A stretch of DNA of 64,000 bases from Ryuthela nishihirai (Eukaryota; Arthropoda; Arachnida; Araneae; Heptathelidae): assembly GCA_038380435.1 (NCBI GenBank), contig JAWZYU010000019.1:25383801-25447800 (forward strand), written 5' to 3'. This document shows, piece after piece, positions 23,445 through 33,090 of the stretch. Made by a program: the position numbers and the translations under genes. The notes beneath the pieces are model-generated. The model made no database searches. It was not told the origin of the DNA and was given only the letters and a program-made list of their open reading frames with translations. The first letter of the stretch is position 1. Every line of letters starts with the position of its first letter.

Positions 23445-24105
23445 TGTGATGCCCCATCGTTCACTTTTGCTTTACCTTAACCAGTTTTTGTTTAATTTAC
23501 GTTATATTTATCATTTTGGGGATTTTTATTTCCTTTTCGGCATCACAGCACTCGTTTTCAAGTTTCTAGGAATTGCGTACGCGCAACTCCGAACTTCCGA
23601 CCGTAACCGTTAAAGCGCGTGCCAAGGACACGCCCCCTCTTGCGTCATAGCTTGCGTCCGTCATTGTATGCAAATGTTTTTCCCGGCATGCGCCGGCCCT
23701 TTGTCAAAACCGTGCCCTGCGAGGCACTTGAAGGATTTGGGGATTTGTCACTTGAGAGTTGTAGAGAGAGCAGAGAGATGTAGTAAGGTGCGTGTAGCAC
23801 AGATTTTAGTTTCTTCATTGATGTCTTGGTGAGTTACTTATTTTTGGAAATAAATCTATTTTGTTATGTTACAAACTTTTGAGTCTGTAGTTTTTATCTT
23901 GAGCAACGCTGATTTAGAACCTTTTTTACATTAACTTTTATTTGTTAAGAATAATTTTGACTCTCACTTCTGAACGCTCACTGGCATTGGAACCCTAAAT
24001 AAACTTATTCTACATTTTTGGCAATTTGTTAATGATTGCCTGGCGCCCGTCAAAGCTATCCGGAGCAGAAAACTTTAATTATTTTGCATTGTTTGGAGCG
24101 TTACA
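23445..24105 (+). repeat. 5' LTR of element D
   Basis: 661 bp, starting TGTGATGCCCC and ending GGAGCGTTACA, so it has the TG...CA ends. It matches the 3' LTR at every position I compared except 23572 (A here, G at 30818). An AATAAA is at 23849-23854. Its GC-rich middle part (23580-23710) contrasts with the AT-rich host DNA. It would carry the promoter for the genomic RNA. Confidence 0.95.
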
Positions 24106-24122
24106 GAGTCACATAAAAGAAG

Positions 24123-24140
24123 TGGCGCCCGAACAGGGAC
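24123..24140 (+). promoter_or_regulatory. primer-binding site, tRNA-Lys type
   Basis: TGGCGCCCGAACAGGGAC, 17 nt after the LTR end, is complementary to the 3' end of a tRNA-Lys and identical to the 18-nt site of lentiviruses that use tRNA-Lys3. Gypsy-group elements of insects also use tRNA-Lys. It would prime minus-strand DNA synthesis. Confidence 0.9.
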
Positions 24141-24507
24141 ACGCCAGTATTTAAAGATAGTAAAATTTTTGAGCTCAATAGTGGTATATACTAGTTGTAG
24201 ATTTAACGGCAGCTTAAGCCGAGAATTTTTGTTGAGCAAGTAGCTTAACATTTGTGTGGATTATTCAAAGGTACTGAAGTTTCAGCTTTGATATTGCTGA
24301 ATATTTAAGATTGTTGTATGTAATGATTAGAAGTGTCCGGACACACAAGTACGTAGGACGATAAGAATTTTTTTTACAAGCAAATTTATATTTTTGTAAA
24401 GCTTAGTTATAGCTTTATTATTGTTGTATAGCAGTACCTTTGAGCGCTGCTCAAGATAAAACGTTTTCAAAATTTCCAAAATTCCAAATTTCAGCAGACC
24501 GCTAAAC

Positions 24508-25623
24508 ATGTCTGCTAATAATATGGCCGATTCCGCCATAATGACTCCCGACATAGAAAGAGTAAAGGATAGATTGAAAGATGTAATGATGGAAGCAGAA
24601 GTGCTAATGAATCTGCTTGATGATAATCGGGAGAAAAGGGGAACGACAACAACCCCTAAAGTTGCTGACAATGCTACGTCAGTTCACCAACGAAGAAACT
24701 TTGAACGTAAGGTTCCATTTTCTGTTCCGTCAGAAGCAAGCGATAGAACAGAGTATTTTCAACCGCCACAACGACAATTTGCCAACCCATCCATTAACTA
24801 TAGTCCTTATGTTAATTGGCCTTTACCTGAGATAAGGTTCGACGGTTCGAAACGTCCGTCATCGTGGACATTTGTCAAGTCCATGGAGGAGCACTTCCGT
24901 TTACATGAAGTGCCAAGCAACAAAAAAGTTGTTTTAGCAGTATCTTGCCTAATTGGATGCGCTAAGCAATGGTGGAATAACGTAGGATGTCGTCATGGCA
25001 TAGAACTTTGGGAAGAATTTAAAAACGAAATCATGGACATATATCCGGCTTATAATGATTTTACAGAACTAGCTACAGAGTTGTTTTCACGAAGACAAAG
25101 GGAAAGAGATGACATAGAAAAATTCATATGGGGTACAGTAGAATTATACCAGCTGTACGATGCTGATGCCGCTGAAATTGATATTGTAAATTGCATATTG
25201 TCTCAATTACTGTTGCCCATCCGGGAATTCCTAGAAATACGAAACGTGAATTCCGTGTCCAAATTAGTTAAATTGGCTCGGCAATACACTGCAAGAAGAG
25301 AATCTGCAGCAAATACACATAACCAACAATGGATGCCATTCCCGCCAAAGCAACGATATCAGGTTGAGTCGCGTAGAATGACTCCCGCACGACCGCAATT
25401 TACACGGTCCCGACAATTTGCGCCGAACGCGCCAAGAACTATAGAATATGAACGAAGTAGAGACTTTTTGCCACGTCAAGCTTCAAACCATAACACTAGA
25501 CCTAAAACTTTGGTTAAACAACCTCAATCTTTCACTTGTAACTTTTGTGGCCGACTGGGACATACTGAAAATTTTTGCTACCGAAGGAATGAAAATTCGG
25601 GAAACTTTCATCGGGATCTTTGA
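24508..25623 (+). CDS. gag: Gag of element D
   Basis: 371 codons from the first ATG after the leader to TGA at 25621. The structural protein packages the RNA. The N-terminal third has acidic and basic stretches. The middle (residues about 100-260) has the retrotransposon gag shape with WWNNV and LFSRRQRERDDIEKF. A basic Pro/Arg/Gln-rich region follows, and near the end one zinc knuckle CNFCGRLGHTENFC (CX2CX4HX4C) binds nucleic acid. No internal stop or shift was seen. The last codons overlap pol, and the slippery site lies six codons before the stop. Confidence 0.93.
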   Translation: MSANNMADSAIMTPDIERVKDRLKDVMMEAEVLMNLLDDNREKRGTTTTPKVADNATSVHQRRNFERKVPFSVPSEASDRTEYFQPPQRQFANPSINYSPYVNWPLPEIRFDGSKRPSSWTFVKSMEEHFRLHEVPSNKKVVLAVSCLIGCAKQWWNNVGCRHGIELWEEFKNEIMDIYPAYNDFTELATELFSRRQRERDDIEKFIWGTVELYQLYDADAAEIDIVNCILSQLLLPIREFLEIRNVNSVSKLVKLARQYTARRESAANTHNQQWMPFPPKQRYQVESRRMTPARPQFTRSRQFAPNAPRTIEYERSRDFLPRQASNHNTRPKTLVKQPQSFTCNFCGRLGHTENFCYRRNENSGNFHRDL

Positions 25624-28600
25624 AGCGAGAGGCCAAGGTTCCTCAACAAAAGCCCTCTCATGAGTTAAATCTTGCTACTGTGGGTATACATAATGTCTTA
25701 CATTTACCTTTTGTGAAGCTTTATCACGATAAGACAGAATTCATAGCTCGCATTGATACAGGAGCTGATCTTACATGTCTACATAAGAAAGTATGGGATA
25801 AAATTCAGAAAAATTGTAAACTGAATTTGCAGCCGTGGTCCGGTGGACCTTTGAACTTAGCTTGTGCTTCCAAGCAGTGTTTTCCGCAAGGAACTGTAGA
25901 GTTACCTATCACTTTAAATAATGTGGAGATAAGACTTGAATTTTTAGTAATAAGTGAATTATTATACGACTCTTTAATAGGAATAGATGCGATACGGAAA
26001 CACTTGATTGAATTTGATTTTGCCAACAATACTATTTCATTAAAAGCAACAATGAAAGAAAAACTTGATATCGATCAGATAAAATTAGACATTAGAAAAC
26101 ATGCTGACAACGCTCACTTGGGAAATAGCGAGAGAGTTAAGTTAGAAACTCTGCTCAATGCTAATTACGAACTTTTTAACAACAAGCCCGGTAGATGTCA
26201 GATTTTAGAACATCATATCGACACCGGCAATAATAGACCTGTTTACAGCAAACCATATAATTATCCTCCCAGTAAAGAAGAGATAATTTCAACACAAATT
26301 AAAGAAATGTTAGAGGATGGGATAATAGAGCCAAGTTTTAGCCCTTGGGCTTCACCGGTCGTGCTCGTTAAAAAGAAAACTGGTGATTTGAGATTTTGCG
26401 TAGACTATCGAAAATTAAATGCTGTTACAGTCCCCGACAGATATCCACTACCTATTATTCAGAATCTACTAACACAACTGGCTGGCAAGAAATTTATTAG
26501 CACACTAGATTTGTCTTCAGGATATTGGCAGGTGTCCGTATATCCACCAGATCGACCCAAAACAGCATTCCTCACAAAAGATGGATTATTCCAATTTCGT
26601 TGCTTACCGTTTGGCTTATCAGGAGCACCCGCCATGTTTCAACGTCTTATGTCCGTAGTTCTGGGTGACCTAAAAGGAAAAATTTGTGAAGTATACCTAG
26701 ACGACATAGTCATTTTTTCTACTTATTTTGCAGAGCATCTACCTGATTTGAATTTGGTATTTGCAAGGTTAAGAGAAGCCGGACTCACCATAAAGTTGTC
26801 CAAATGCACCTTTCTCCGAGAGGACGTTCAATACCTCGGTTTCACTGTTAATAAGGATGGAGTAAGAACATTACCTAATAAGGTCGAAGCCATAGAACGA
26901 TTTCCCACACCGCGCAATTCGAAACAACTTAGTAGATTTTTAGGAATGTGTGGATGGTACCGACAATTTGTACCCAATTTTGCTAATTTGGCCGAACCTT
27001 TGTGTGAATTACGTCGAAAGCGAAAGCGGTTTCACTGGACACCTGTTTGCGATACAGCATTTCAGACATTAAAGGATGCATTGTGTCATGCTCCCGTGTT
27101 GGCCTTGCCACAGTTAGGCAAACCTTTTTTCATCTACACTGATGCTTCCGATGTCGGTCTCGGCGCCGTGCTGAGCCAAGTACAGAATGACAATTGTGAA
27201 CACGTCATCATGTATGCCAGTCGCAGTTTGAGTCATACTGAAAGAAACTATACAGTGACTGAAAAAGAATGTCTAAGCGTAATATGGGCTCTAGAAAAAT
27301 TTAAAGTACAATTAGACACATCCGACATAACTATTTTTACTGACCATGCTGCTTTACAATGGTTACAGACATCTACCAATCTAACAGGTCGTCTAATGCG
27401 CTGGGCATTACGCCTACAAGAATTTAATTTCAAGGTCGAGCATCGAAAGGGAAGTGCACATCAGCTACCAGATGCATTATCCCGTGCTCCCGTGTGGCCG
27501 GCAGAAGTTACGCCAGAGCTCGAAGATAAGCCTTTTGCTCCCTCACTCGCCACCATAGTTCCCATCGAATACAAGGAACATTTAATTACTGAACAACAAA
27601 GCGATTTAGAATATGGAAACGTGTATCATTATTTGAAAACTGATGAATTACCTCTAGATTCTAGTATAGCTTCAAGTATTGTTGGAAGAGCCAGACATTT
27701 CAGATTAATTAACGATATTTTGTACTACTGCAGACGACCGAGTCAAACAGGCAGTTATCGCCCATTTATTCCCAAGAATTTAAGAGAGTACGTACTCCGA
27801 GAATTACATGATGTACCTTCAGCTGGACATTTAGGTACACGGAAAACCTATCAGAAAGTGGCCAAAAGATCATATTGGCCAGCTTTGAAAAAGGACGTAA
27901 AAACCTATGTAGAAACATGCCTAATTTGTCAAACCACAAAATTCGATCAAAACCGTCCTTGTGGTCTTATGAAAAGCACGATCTCCAACGAACCCATGGA
28001 ATTAGTTGGCATGGATTTAATGGGCCGGTATCCACAAACACAAGCGGGATCCCAATATATTCTGGTCTTGGTAGATTATTTTTCGAAATGGGTCGAAATA
28101 TTTCCTGTTAGAAATGCAACAGCAACAATCGTAGCAAAGAAATTTGTAAATGAATTTATATGCAGATACGGGGTACCCAAGAGTATAGTTTCGGACAATG
28201 GGCCCCAATTCATTTCCAATGTGCTTGCTGAAGTATGTGAAACATTCCAAATAAAACATATATATACAACTCCATATCATCCACAATCAAATTTGACAGA
28301 AAGAATTAATCGAAATATTGGCAGAATGATAGCTGCTTACGTCGAAAATAGACATAGTACATGGGATAAATATTTGCAACAGTTTTCCTTTGCTTTAAGC
28401 ACTTCATTACATGAAACCACCAAATTCACGCCTTCACGGATATTTCTTGGAAGAGAACTAACATTACCCTGGGACAGACTCATTGGCCAACCCGCATCTC
28501 CACAATCCATTGAGTTTAGAACGGAACAGCATATTAGAGCCATTTCAAAGGCACAAGATAATTCCCTACGAGCACAACAAAAGCAACGAGAGGATTATAA

Positions 28601-29015
28601 TAAAAGACGACGACATATGGAATTTAAAGTAGGTGATAAGGTCTTGATTAAAACACATCATAAGAGTGATAAAGAAAGAGGATTTATAAAGAAATTTGCA
28701 CCATTATATGCTGGACCATATGTTATAAGGAAGAAACTTTCTCCACTTCTGTATGAATTGGCCAATATGACCACTAATGCCTCAGTAGGGTACTTTAATG
28801 TTGTGAATATAAAAAAATACAAAACTTCTATAGAATTTTCTAGATCAGAAGCAGATGCTCCACAACCAACCCAGGAGAATGATGGCTCTGATGATGATAT
28901 TGAACCTTTACCACCCAGAAGAGAAAAAAACAGACTAGATTATCACCTACTGCACACAACAGGACAAAGACTGACAAAGCCAGATTCAGCTGTTCCATCA
29001 ACGTCAAGAGCGTAA
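25593..29015 (+). CDS. pol: Pol of element D: protease, RT, RNase H, integrase
   Basis: Expressed in fusion with Gag by -1 frameshift; the first in-frame ATG is not needed. Residues counted from the codon at 25620. Aspartic protease has ARIDTGAD (Asp46). RT has SPWASPVVLVKKK, LDLSSGYWQV (Asp297), LPFGLSGAP and VYLDDIVIFS (Asp361-Asp362). RNase H has IYTDAS (Asp508), TEKE, FTDHAALQW (Asp575) and LPDALSR (Asp618). Integrase has a zinc module with His730, His737, Cys767, Cys770 and the core GMDLMG (Asp799), VSDNGPQF (Asp859), LTERINR (Glu894), a D,D(35)E spacing. A GPYVI block near the C-terminus is the GPY/F domain. All key residues are present and no stop occurs. Confidence 0.95.
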   Translation, partial: KFGKLSSGSLKREAKVPQQKPSHELNLATVGIHNVLHLPFVKLYHDKTEFIARIDTGADLTCLHKKVWDKIQKNCKLNLQPWSGGPLNLACASKQCFPQGTVELPITLNNVEIRLEFLVISELLYDSLIGIDAIRKHLIEFDFANNTISLKATMKEKLDIDQIKLDIRKHADNAHLGNSERVKLETLLNANYELFNNKPGRCQILEHHIDTGNNRPVYSKPYNYPPSKEEIISTQIKEMLEDGIIEPSFSPWASPVVLVKKKTGDLRFCVDYRKLNAVTVPDRYPLPIIQNLLTQLAGKKFISTLDLSSGYWQVSVYPPDRPKTAFLTKDGLFQFRCLPFGLSGAPAMFQRLMSVVLGDLKGKICEVYLDDIVIFSTYFAEHLPDLNLVFARLREAGLTIKLSKCTFLREDVQYLGFTVNKDGVRTLPNKVEAIERFPTPRNSKQLSRFLGMCGWYRQFVPNFANLAEPLCELRRKRKRFHWTPVCDTAFQTLKDALCHAPVLALPQLGKPFFIYTDASDVGLGAVLSQVQNDNCEHVIMYASRSLSHTERNYTVTEKECLSVIWALEKFKVQLDTSDITIFTDHAALQWLQTSTNLTGRLMRWALRLQEFNFKVEHRKGSAHQLPDALSRAPVWPAEVTPELEDKPFAPSLATIVPIEYKEHLITEQQSDLEYGNVYHYLKTDELPLDSSIASSIVGRARHFRLINDILYYCRRPSQTGSYRPFIPKNLREYVLRELHDVPSAGHLGTRKTYQKVAKRSYWPALKKDVKTYVETCLICQTTKFDQNRPCGLMKSTISNEPMELVGMDLMGRYPQTQAGSQYILVLVDYFSKWVEIFPVRNATATIVAKKFVNEFICRYGVPKSIVSDNGPQFISNVLAEVCETFQIKHIYTTPYHPQSNLTERINRNIGRMIAAYVENRHSTWDKYLQQFSFALSTSLHETTKFTPSRIFLGRELTLPWDRLIGQPASPQSIEFRTEQHIRAISKAQDNSLRAQQKQREDYNKRRRHMEFKVGDKVLIKTHHKSDKERGFIKKFAPLYAGPYVIRKKLSPLLYELANMTTNASVGYFNVVNIKKYKTSIEFSRSEADAPQPTQENDGSDDDIEPLPPRREKNRLDYHLLHTTGQRLTKPDSAVPSTSRA
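25599..25605 (+). promoter_or_regulatory. -1 ribosomal frameshift slippery site G GGA AAC
   Basis: In gag phase the bases read TCG GGA AAC TTT, giving the heptamer G GGA AAC of the X XXY YYZ type. The pol frame is -1 to gag. It has stops at 25566 and 25590 and opens only from 25593, so the shift must occur in 25593-25623, and this heptamer is the only canonical site there. The same heptamer is used in some retroviral gag-pro or gag-pol junctions. A 6-bp stem GAGAGG/CCTCTC (25627-25632 with 25654-25659) is possible but sits 21 nt downstream, farther than the usual 5-9 nt. Confidence 0.85.
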
Positions 29016-30678
29016 CGAAAAGCCGACGAAACGACCAGAGCCTGCAGAGCGACAACCGGCAGCGAAGCAGCGAACATCGGGAAGATGACGTCACGAGAGA
29101 GATCTACAGCGACGACTTGACTTGAACGAGATCTTCAGTAACAACTTTACGTGAAGCCACCCAACGACGACGGAAGGATGTTATCGGAAACGGACTAGAT
29201 GATTTATCGCCACGGAGTGCCAACAATGAAATTTAAGTATATTTTTCTTTCACTTGGCACTTGATTGAGTTATAAAATGTTTTTTTTTTCTGGAATAGAT
29301 GAAGACGAAGAAGAAGCCTTATTGTGAATTATATAGTTAGCGATGTTTAATTTCTTGTTGAAACTTTAGAGTTCGATATTTATTTTTGAAAAGTGAAATT
29401 TTTGTAGTTCGAGTTTATACTTGTGTGAATAGAATTTTTTTTGCATTCTTGTTCATCGAGGTTCTAGTTATTGTATTTACGTGAGTTAAAATGTATTTTT
29501 GAAGATTATTTTTTTTTCAGCTGACTGATAGCTGAAAATTTTGTAAGTCGATATTGGAAAGTTTAGAAATTGTAAAATGTTTCTGGATATGAATGAGAAG
29601 AGTGAAAGAGAATTAGTGATTTAAGAATTTGTATTGTAAAATAACGTGCATTCTAAAGTGAATTTATGTGAAAAAAAAAGGAGATTCATGTAAAAGTTAT
29701 TGGATGAAATGTGATCATCGTATATTATAAATTATTTACACTCTTTTTTCTTTATTCTTAGATACGATTTATGTATATGTGTTTAAATCTGTTCAGTGTC
29801 ATCAGTGATATTTATGTGTCAATGATACGTAATTTTTGTGGATGACATTGGCAGTATTTATTGGTATATATAGATGATGACCATGATGATGATTGCAGAA
29901 TTTTGTTTTTTTTGTGTACCTTTTTGGAGCTGTCCCCAAATGGCCTAGTCTGATAACAGAGTTGTTATCAGCATAACTCCTTTGGGAGGGGGACGTTAGC
30001 TCTGAAGGGGGAGGTAACTAATGATTTTTTATTTCAGCTAGATCGCGATTTCTGTGAATAGGAGAAGAATTAGCGGATGATTACAATCCCGCTTGTTTGT
30101 AAATTTTGAATTTTCTTAGCTTTACGTATTTGAATGTAATTAGGAGGAGATAACGGTATTCGAATATCCGTTTTTTTATGCGATTTAGGAGAAGATTTAG
30201 CTTTCACGAATTTTTTATTGTGGTTAGGGGAAAAGCGGAAGTTATTACCCCGCTAACAACAAATGTAATGAATCACTTTTTCTTTTCATCTTTTTAACAT
30301 TTATTAGAATTAAAAAAGTTAGGAGTTGATTAACCTGTTTTTCTGTACAGTTCAAGATATGCCAATTTCGAGTTTGTATCAGAATGTGATACTAGTTAGA
30401 CCGATGATGCTAGTATACAGTTAACTGTCACAGCCACTGGTACGTAAGTACACTAGGGTAGCTGTTAAACACATATTTTTTGTTAGGAGGAAAAGGGAGG
30501 AGGTACCTTTGGTTGTGCTGGAAAATTGTGTTAAAGTAAGAATAGTTCATCATATCCAAATTTGCGCTAGCATACTTCTACTTATTTATGTTTAGCCATG
30601 TGTAAATGACGTAAGATGTGTCCTTTATTCAAAATTTGCTCGTCAAAATTTGTTAGGTCAAACATTTTGACTCCCTTT
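29016..30678 (+). other. long 3' non-coding region of element D
   Basis: 1.66 kb between pol and the polypurine tract with no ORF of note and no trace of an envelope gene. It contains repeated purine-rich patches (29984-29993, 30004-30014, about 30145, about 30222, about 30485). TGATAAC/GTTATCA form a 7-bp stem at 29951-29970. It may hold packaging or regulatory signals, or be an eroded third ORF. Confidence 0.7.
29976..30014 (+). repeat. internal polypurine-tract-like copy
   Basis: ACTCC-TTTGGGAGGGGGA (29976-29993) resembles the true tract context ACTCCCTTTGGAAGGGGGAG (30670-30689), and GAAGGGGGAGG follows at 30004-30014. It could be a second plus-strand primer or a decayed duplicate. Confidence 0.55.
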
Positions 30679-30690
30679 GGAAGGGGGAGT
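30679..30690 (+). promoter_or_regulatory. polypurine tract of element D
   Basis: GGAAGGGGGAG plus T directly abuts the 3' LTR start at 30691. It would prime plus-strand DNA synthesis. Confidence 0.9.
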
Positions 30691-31351
30691 TGTGATGCCC
30701 CATCGTTCACTTTTGCTTTACCTTAACCAGTTTTTGTTTAATTTACGTTATATTTATCATTTTGGGGATTTTTATTTCCTTTTCGGCATCACAGCACTCG
30801 TTTTCAAGTTTCTAGGAGTTGCGTACGCGCAACTCCGAACTTCCGACCGTAACCGTTAAAGCGCGTGCCAAGGACACGCCCCCTCTTGCGTCATAGCTTG
30901 CGTCCGTCATTGTATGCAAATGTTTTTCCCGGCATGCGCCGGCCCTTTGTCAAAACCGTGCCCTGCGAGGCACTTGAAGGATTTGGGGATTTGTCACTTG
31001 AGAGTTGTAGAGAGAGCAGAGAGATGTAGTAAGGTGCGTGTAGCACAGATTTTAGTTTCTTCATTGATGTCTTGGTGAGTTACTTATTTTTGGAAATAAA
31101 TCTATTTTGTTATGTTACAAACTTTTGAGTCTGTAGTTTTTATCTTGAGCAACGCTGATTTAGAACCTTTTTTACATTAACTTTTATTTGTTAAGAATAA
31201 TTTTGACTCTCACTTCTGAACGCTCACTGGCATTGGAACCCTAAATAAACTTATTCTACATTTTTGGCAATTTGTTAATGATTGCCTGGCGCCCGTCAAA
31301 GCTATCCGGAGCAGAAAACTTTAATTATTTTGCATTGTTTGGAGCGTTACA
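30691..31351 (+). repeat. 3' LTR of element D
   Basis: 661 bp with the same ends as the 5' LTR and one difference (30818 G versus 23572 A). AATAAA at 31095-31100 is a likely polyadenylation signal. Confidence 0.95.
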
Positions 31352-31355
31352 TAGT
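31352..31355. other. target-site duplication (right)
   Basis: TAGT, identical to 23441-23444. Collapsing the LTR element to one TAGT removes 7911 bp, a multiple of three, so LINE C's frame is continuous across the site. Confidence 0.85.
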
Positions 31356-33090
31356 GTTTGCAAGTGAGTTTGTGTCTGATGTTGTCGAGGGGAGGCATGT
31401 TGGCTTCTGCCCATGTGGCCAAGTTTGGGCAGCCAGTTTTAAGACCCAGTGCAAGTCTGATGGCTCTGGTTTGTATGGTTTCAAGTTTGTTAAAAAATGT
31501 GGGTGAGGTAGTGTTTAGAGCTAGCAGGCCATACTCCAGTCTGCTGTTGATAAATGTTTTAATAAGGGTGATCATAGATCTGTCACTTGCACCCCAGGTA
31601 GCTCTTGTGATTAATTTGAGAATATTGAGAGTTCCATTACATATGGATTGTGTATTTGTGATGTGTTGTTTCCAGTTAAGCTGTCGGTCTATAGTTAGCC
31701 CTAAGTATTTGTAGTGTTTAATTAGGGGGATGGCGTGGTTGTTTATAGTTATGCTGAGTGAGTTGGCGGGGGGGGGGGGGTTGTTTATGTGTTATGGGTA
31801 AGACCGCAGATTTAGATGCAGAGATGGCTAGTCCCCATTTGTTTGTAAAGTCAAGGACCTGGTTGACTGCTGTTTGTAGGGCTGTTTGTTTAATGAGGGT
31901 ATCATTTCCTTTGGTCCAGAGCACTATGTCATCAGCAAAGATGGAGCAATTAATGTCCTTGTTAAATACTGTTGGTAGATAATGTAGAAGAATGTTGAAA
32001 AGTGTAGGTGATACCACACTGCCCTGTGGCAATCCCCTAGTTAAATTGTGGGGGTCAGAGAGAGTAGTCCCCAGTTTGACTTTAACCTTTCTCTGTGTGA
32101 GGAAATTTTTGATAAAATGCCGGATGTTTCCTGTGATTTCTAGTTGGTGTAATTTGAAGAGTATACTGGTGTGTGAGGCAGTATCAAAAGCAGAGGTTAG
32201 GTCTAGAAAGACACAGCAAAAGATTTCTTTGTTTTGAAGAGCAATTTCTGCTGAAGTGACAAGGTCAAAGAAATTGTCTTTGGTGGACATGTGCTCTCTG
32301 AAGCCAGTTTGGCATAAGTGGAGTGTTTTTTTTGTTGCTAAATAGTATTTGATAGTAATAGCACCATTCTTTCTAGAACTTTGAGGACACATGATGTGAG
32401 TGCTATGGGTCTGTATGAGCTGAATTGAGATGCTGGCTTGTGTGGTTTGAGAATGGGAATTATGTGAATATCTTCCCATTGTGTGGGGAATGTGTGTTTT
32501 TCCCAGCATTTATTGAATATGTGAAGTAGAGTATGTAAAGCCTGTGTGCCTAGATTTTTAAGTGTACTATATGTGATAGAATCAGGCCCAGGTGTGCTTT
32601 TTTTATTTGCCTGATGAATGGCAATGTTTAACTCATGTTGTTTGAATGGTAAGTTGATGGCGGGTAGTTTGCAAGGTGTATCATGTGTTAGTATCTGGTT
32701 CATGTGGTGGCAATGTTGTTGGTATATGTGGGAATTTGCCAGATGGTTGGTAGTGATGAGGTGTGATGCTATGTGGTTAGCCCCTTGCTTTGCTGAGAGG
32801 TTATTGGTCCACAGTATGGTGTGCCAAGGGGCTAAGGGCTGAGCCTGGGTCCTAAATGTTCTTATTGTTGACCAAATGAGGGTGGAGTCAGTTCTTGGGT
32901 TGATGTTGTTACAAAAGTTTCTCCATTCTTTTCTTTTGGTGTTTAGTCTAATTATTCTAAGGATGGCATTTTCTTTGTTAAAAGTAGTGATGGCAAGTAC
33001 AGTGGGGTGTCTTCTGGCTGTGTCCTCTGTTTTTCTCCTTATTTGTAGTTGTTTGGTTATTTCAGGGTGGTTTTTGGTGAAACCAGTCAT
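31356..33090 (-). pseudogene. LINE C reverse transcriptase (frameshifted)
   Basis: 33090-32338 holds the pre-RT region and IPILKPHKPASQFSSYRPIALTS. 32509-31718 holds CVFLDLTSAFDTASH, RGLPQGSVVSPTLFN and the active site CSIFADDIVLWTK. 31575-31356 holds FINSRLEYGLLAL and the thumb. The frame changes between segments at about 32350 and again at a run of 13 G (31768-31780), which is a likely slippage site. It joins the RNase H segment at 23444 through the target site. Confidence 0.75.

Larger units (their letters stand above)
23445..31351 (+). mobile_element. complete Ty3/gypsy-like LTR retrotransposon (element D)
   Basis: A 7907-bp element: LTR, primer-binding site, 402-nt leader, gag, -1 frameshift, pol (protease, RT, RNase H, integrase), 1.67-kb non-coding region, polypurine tract, LTR. 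Integrase following RNase H places it with Ty3/gypsy rather than Ty1/copia. Open gag and pol, near-identical LTRs and an intact 4-bp target duplication point to a recent and possibly still competent insertion. There is no env ORF. It sits antisense to LINE C. Confidence 0.95.

Noticed and set aside
28840..29094. Minus-strand ORFs across gag and pol of the LTR element
   Set aside because: Shadows of the pol frame with no domain content.
29016..30678. An envelope gene in the LTR element
   Set aside because: No ORF above about 60 codons, signal peptide or membrane-spanning pattern in the region.
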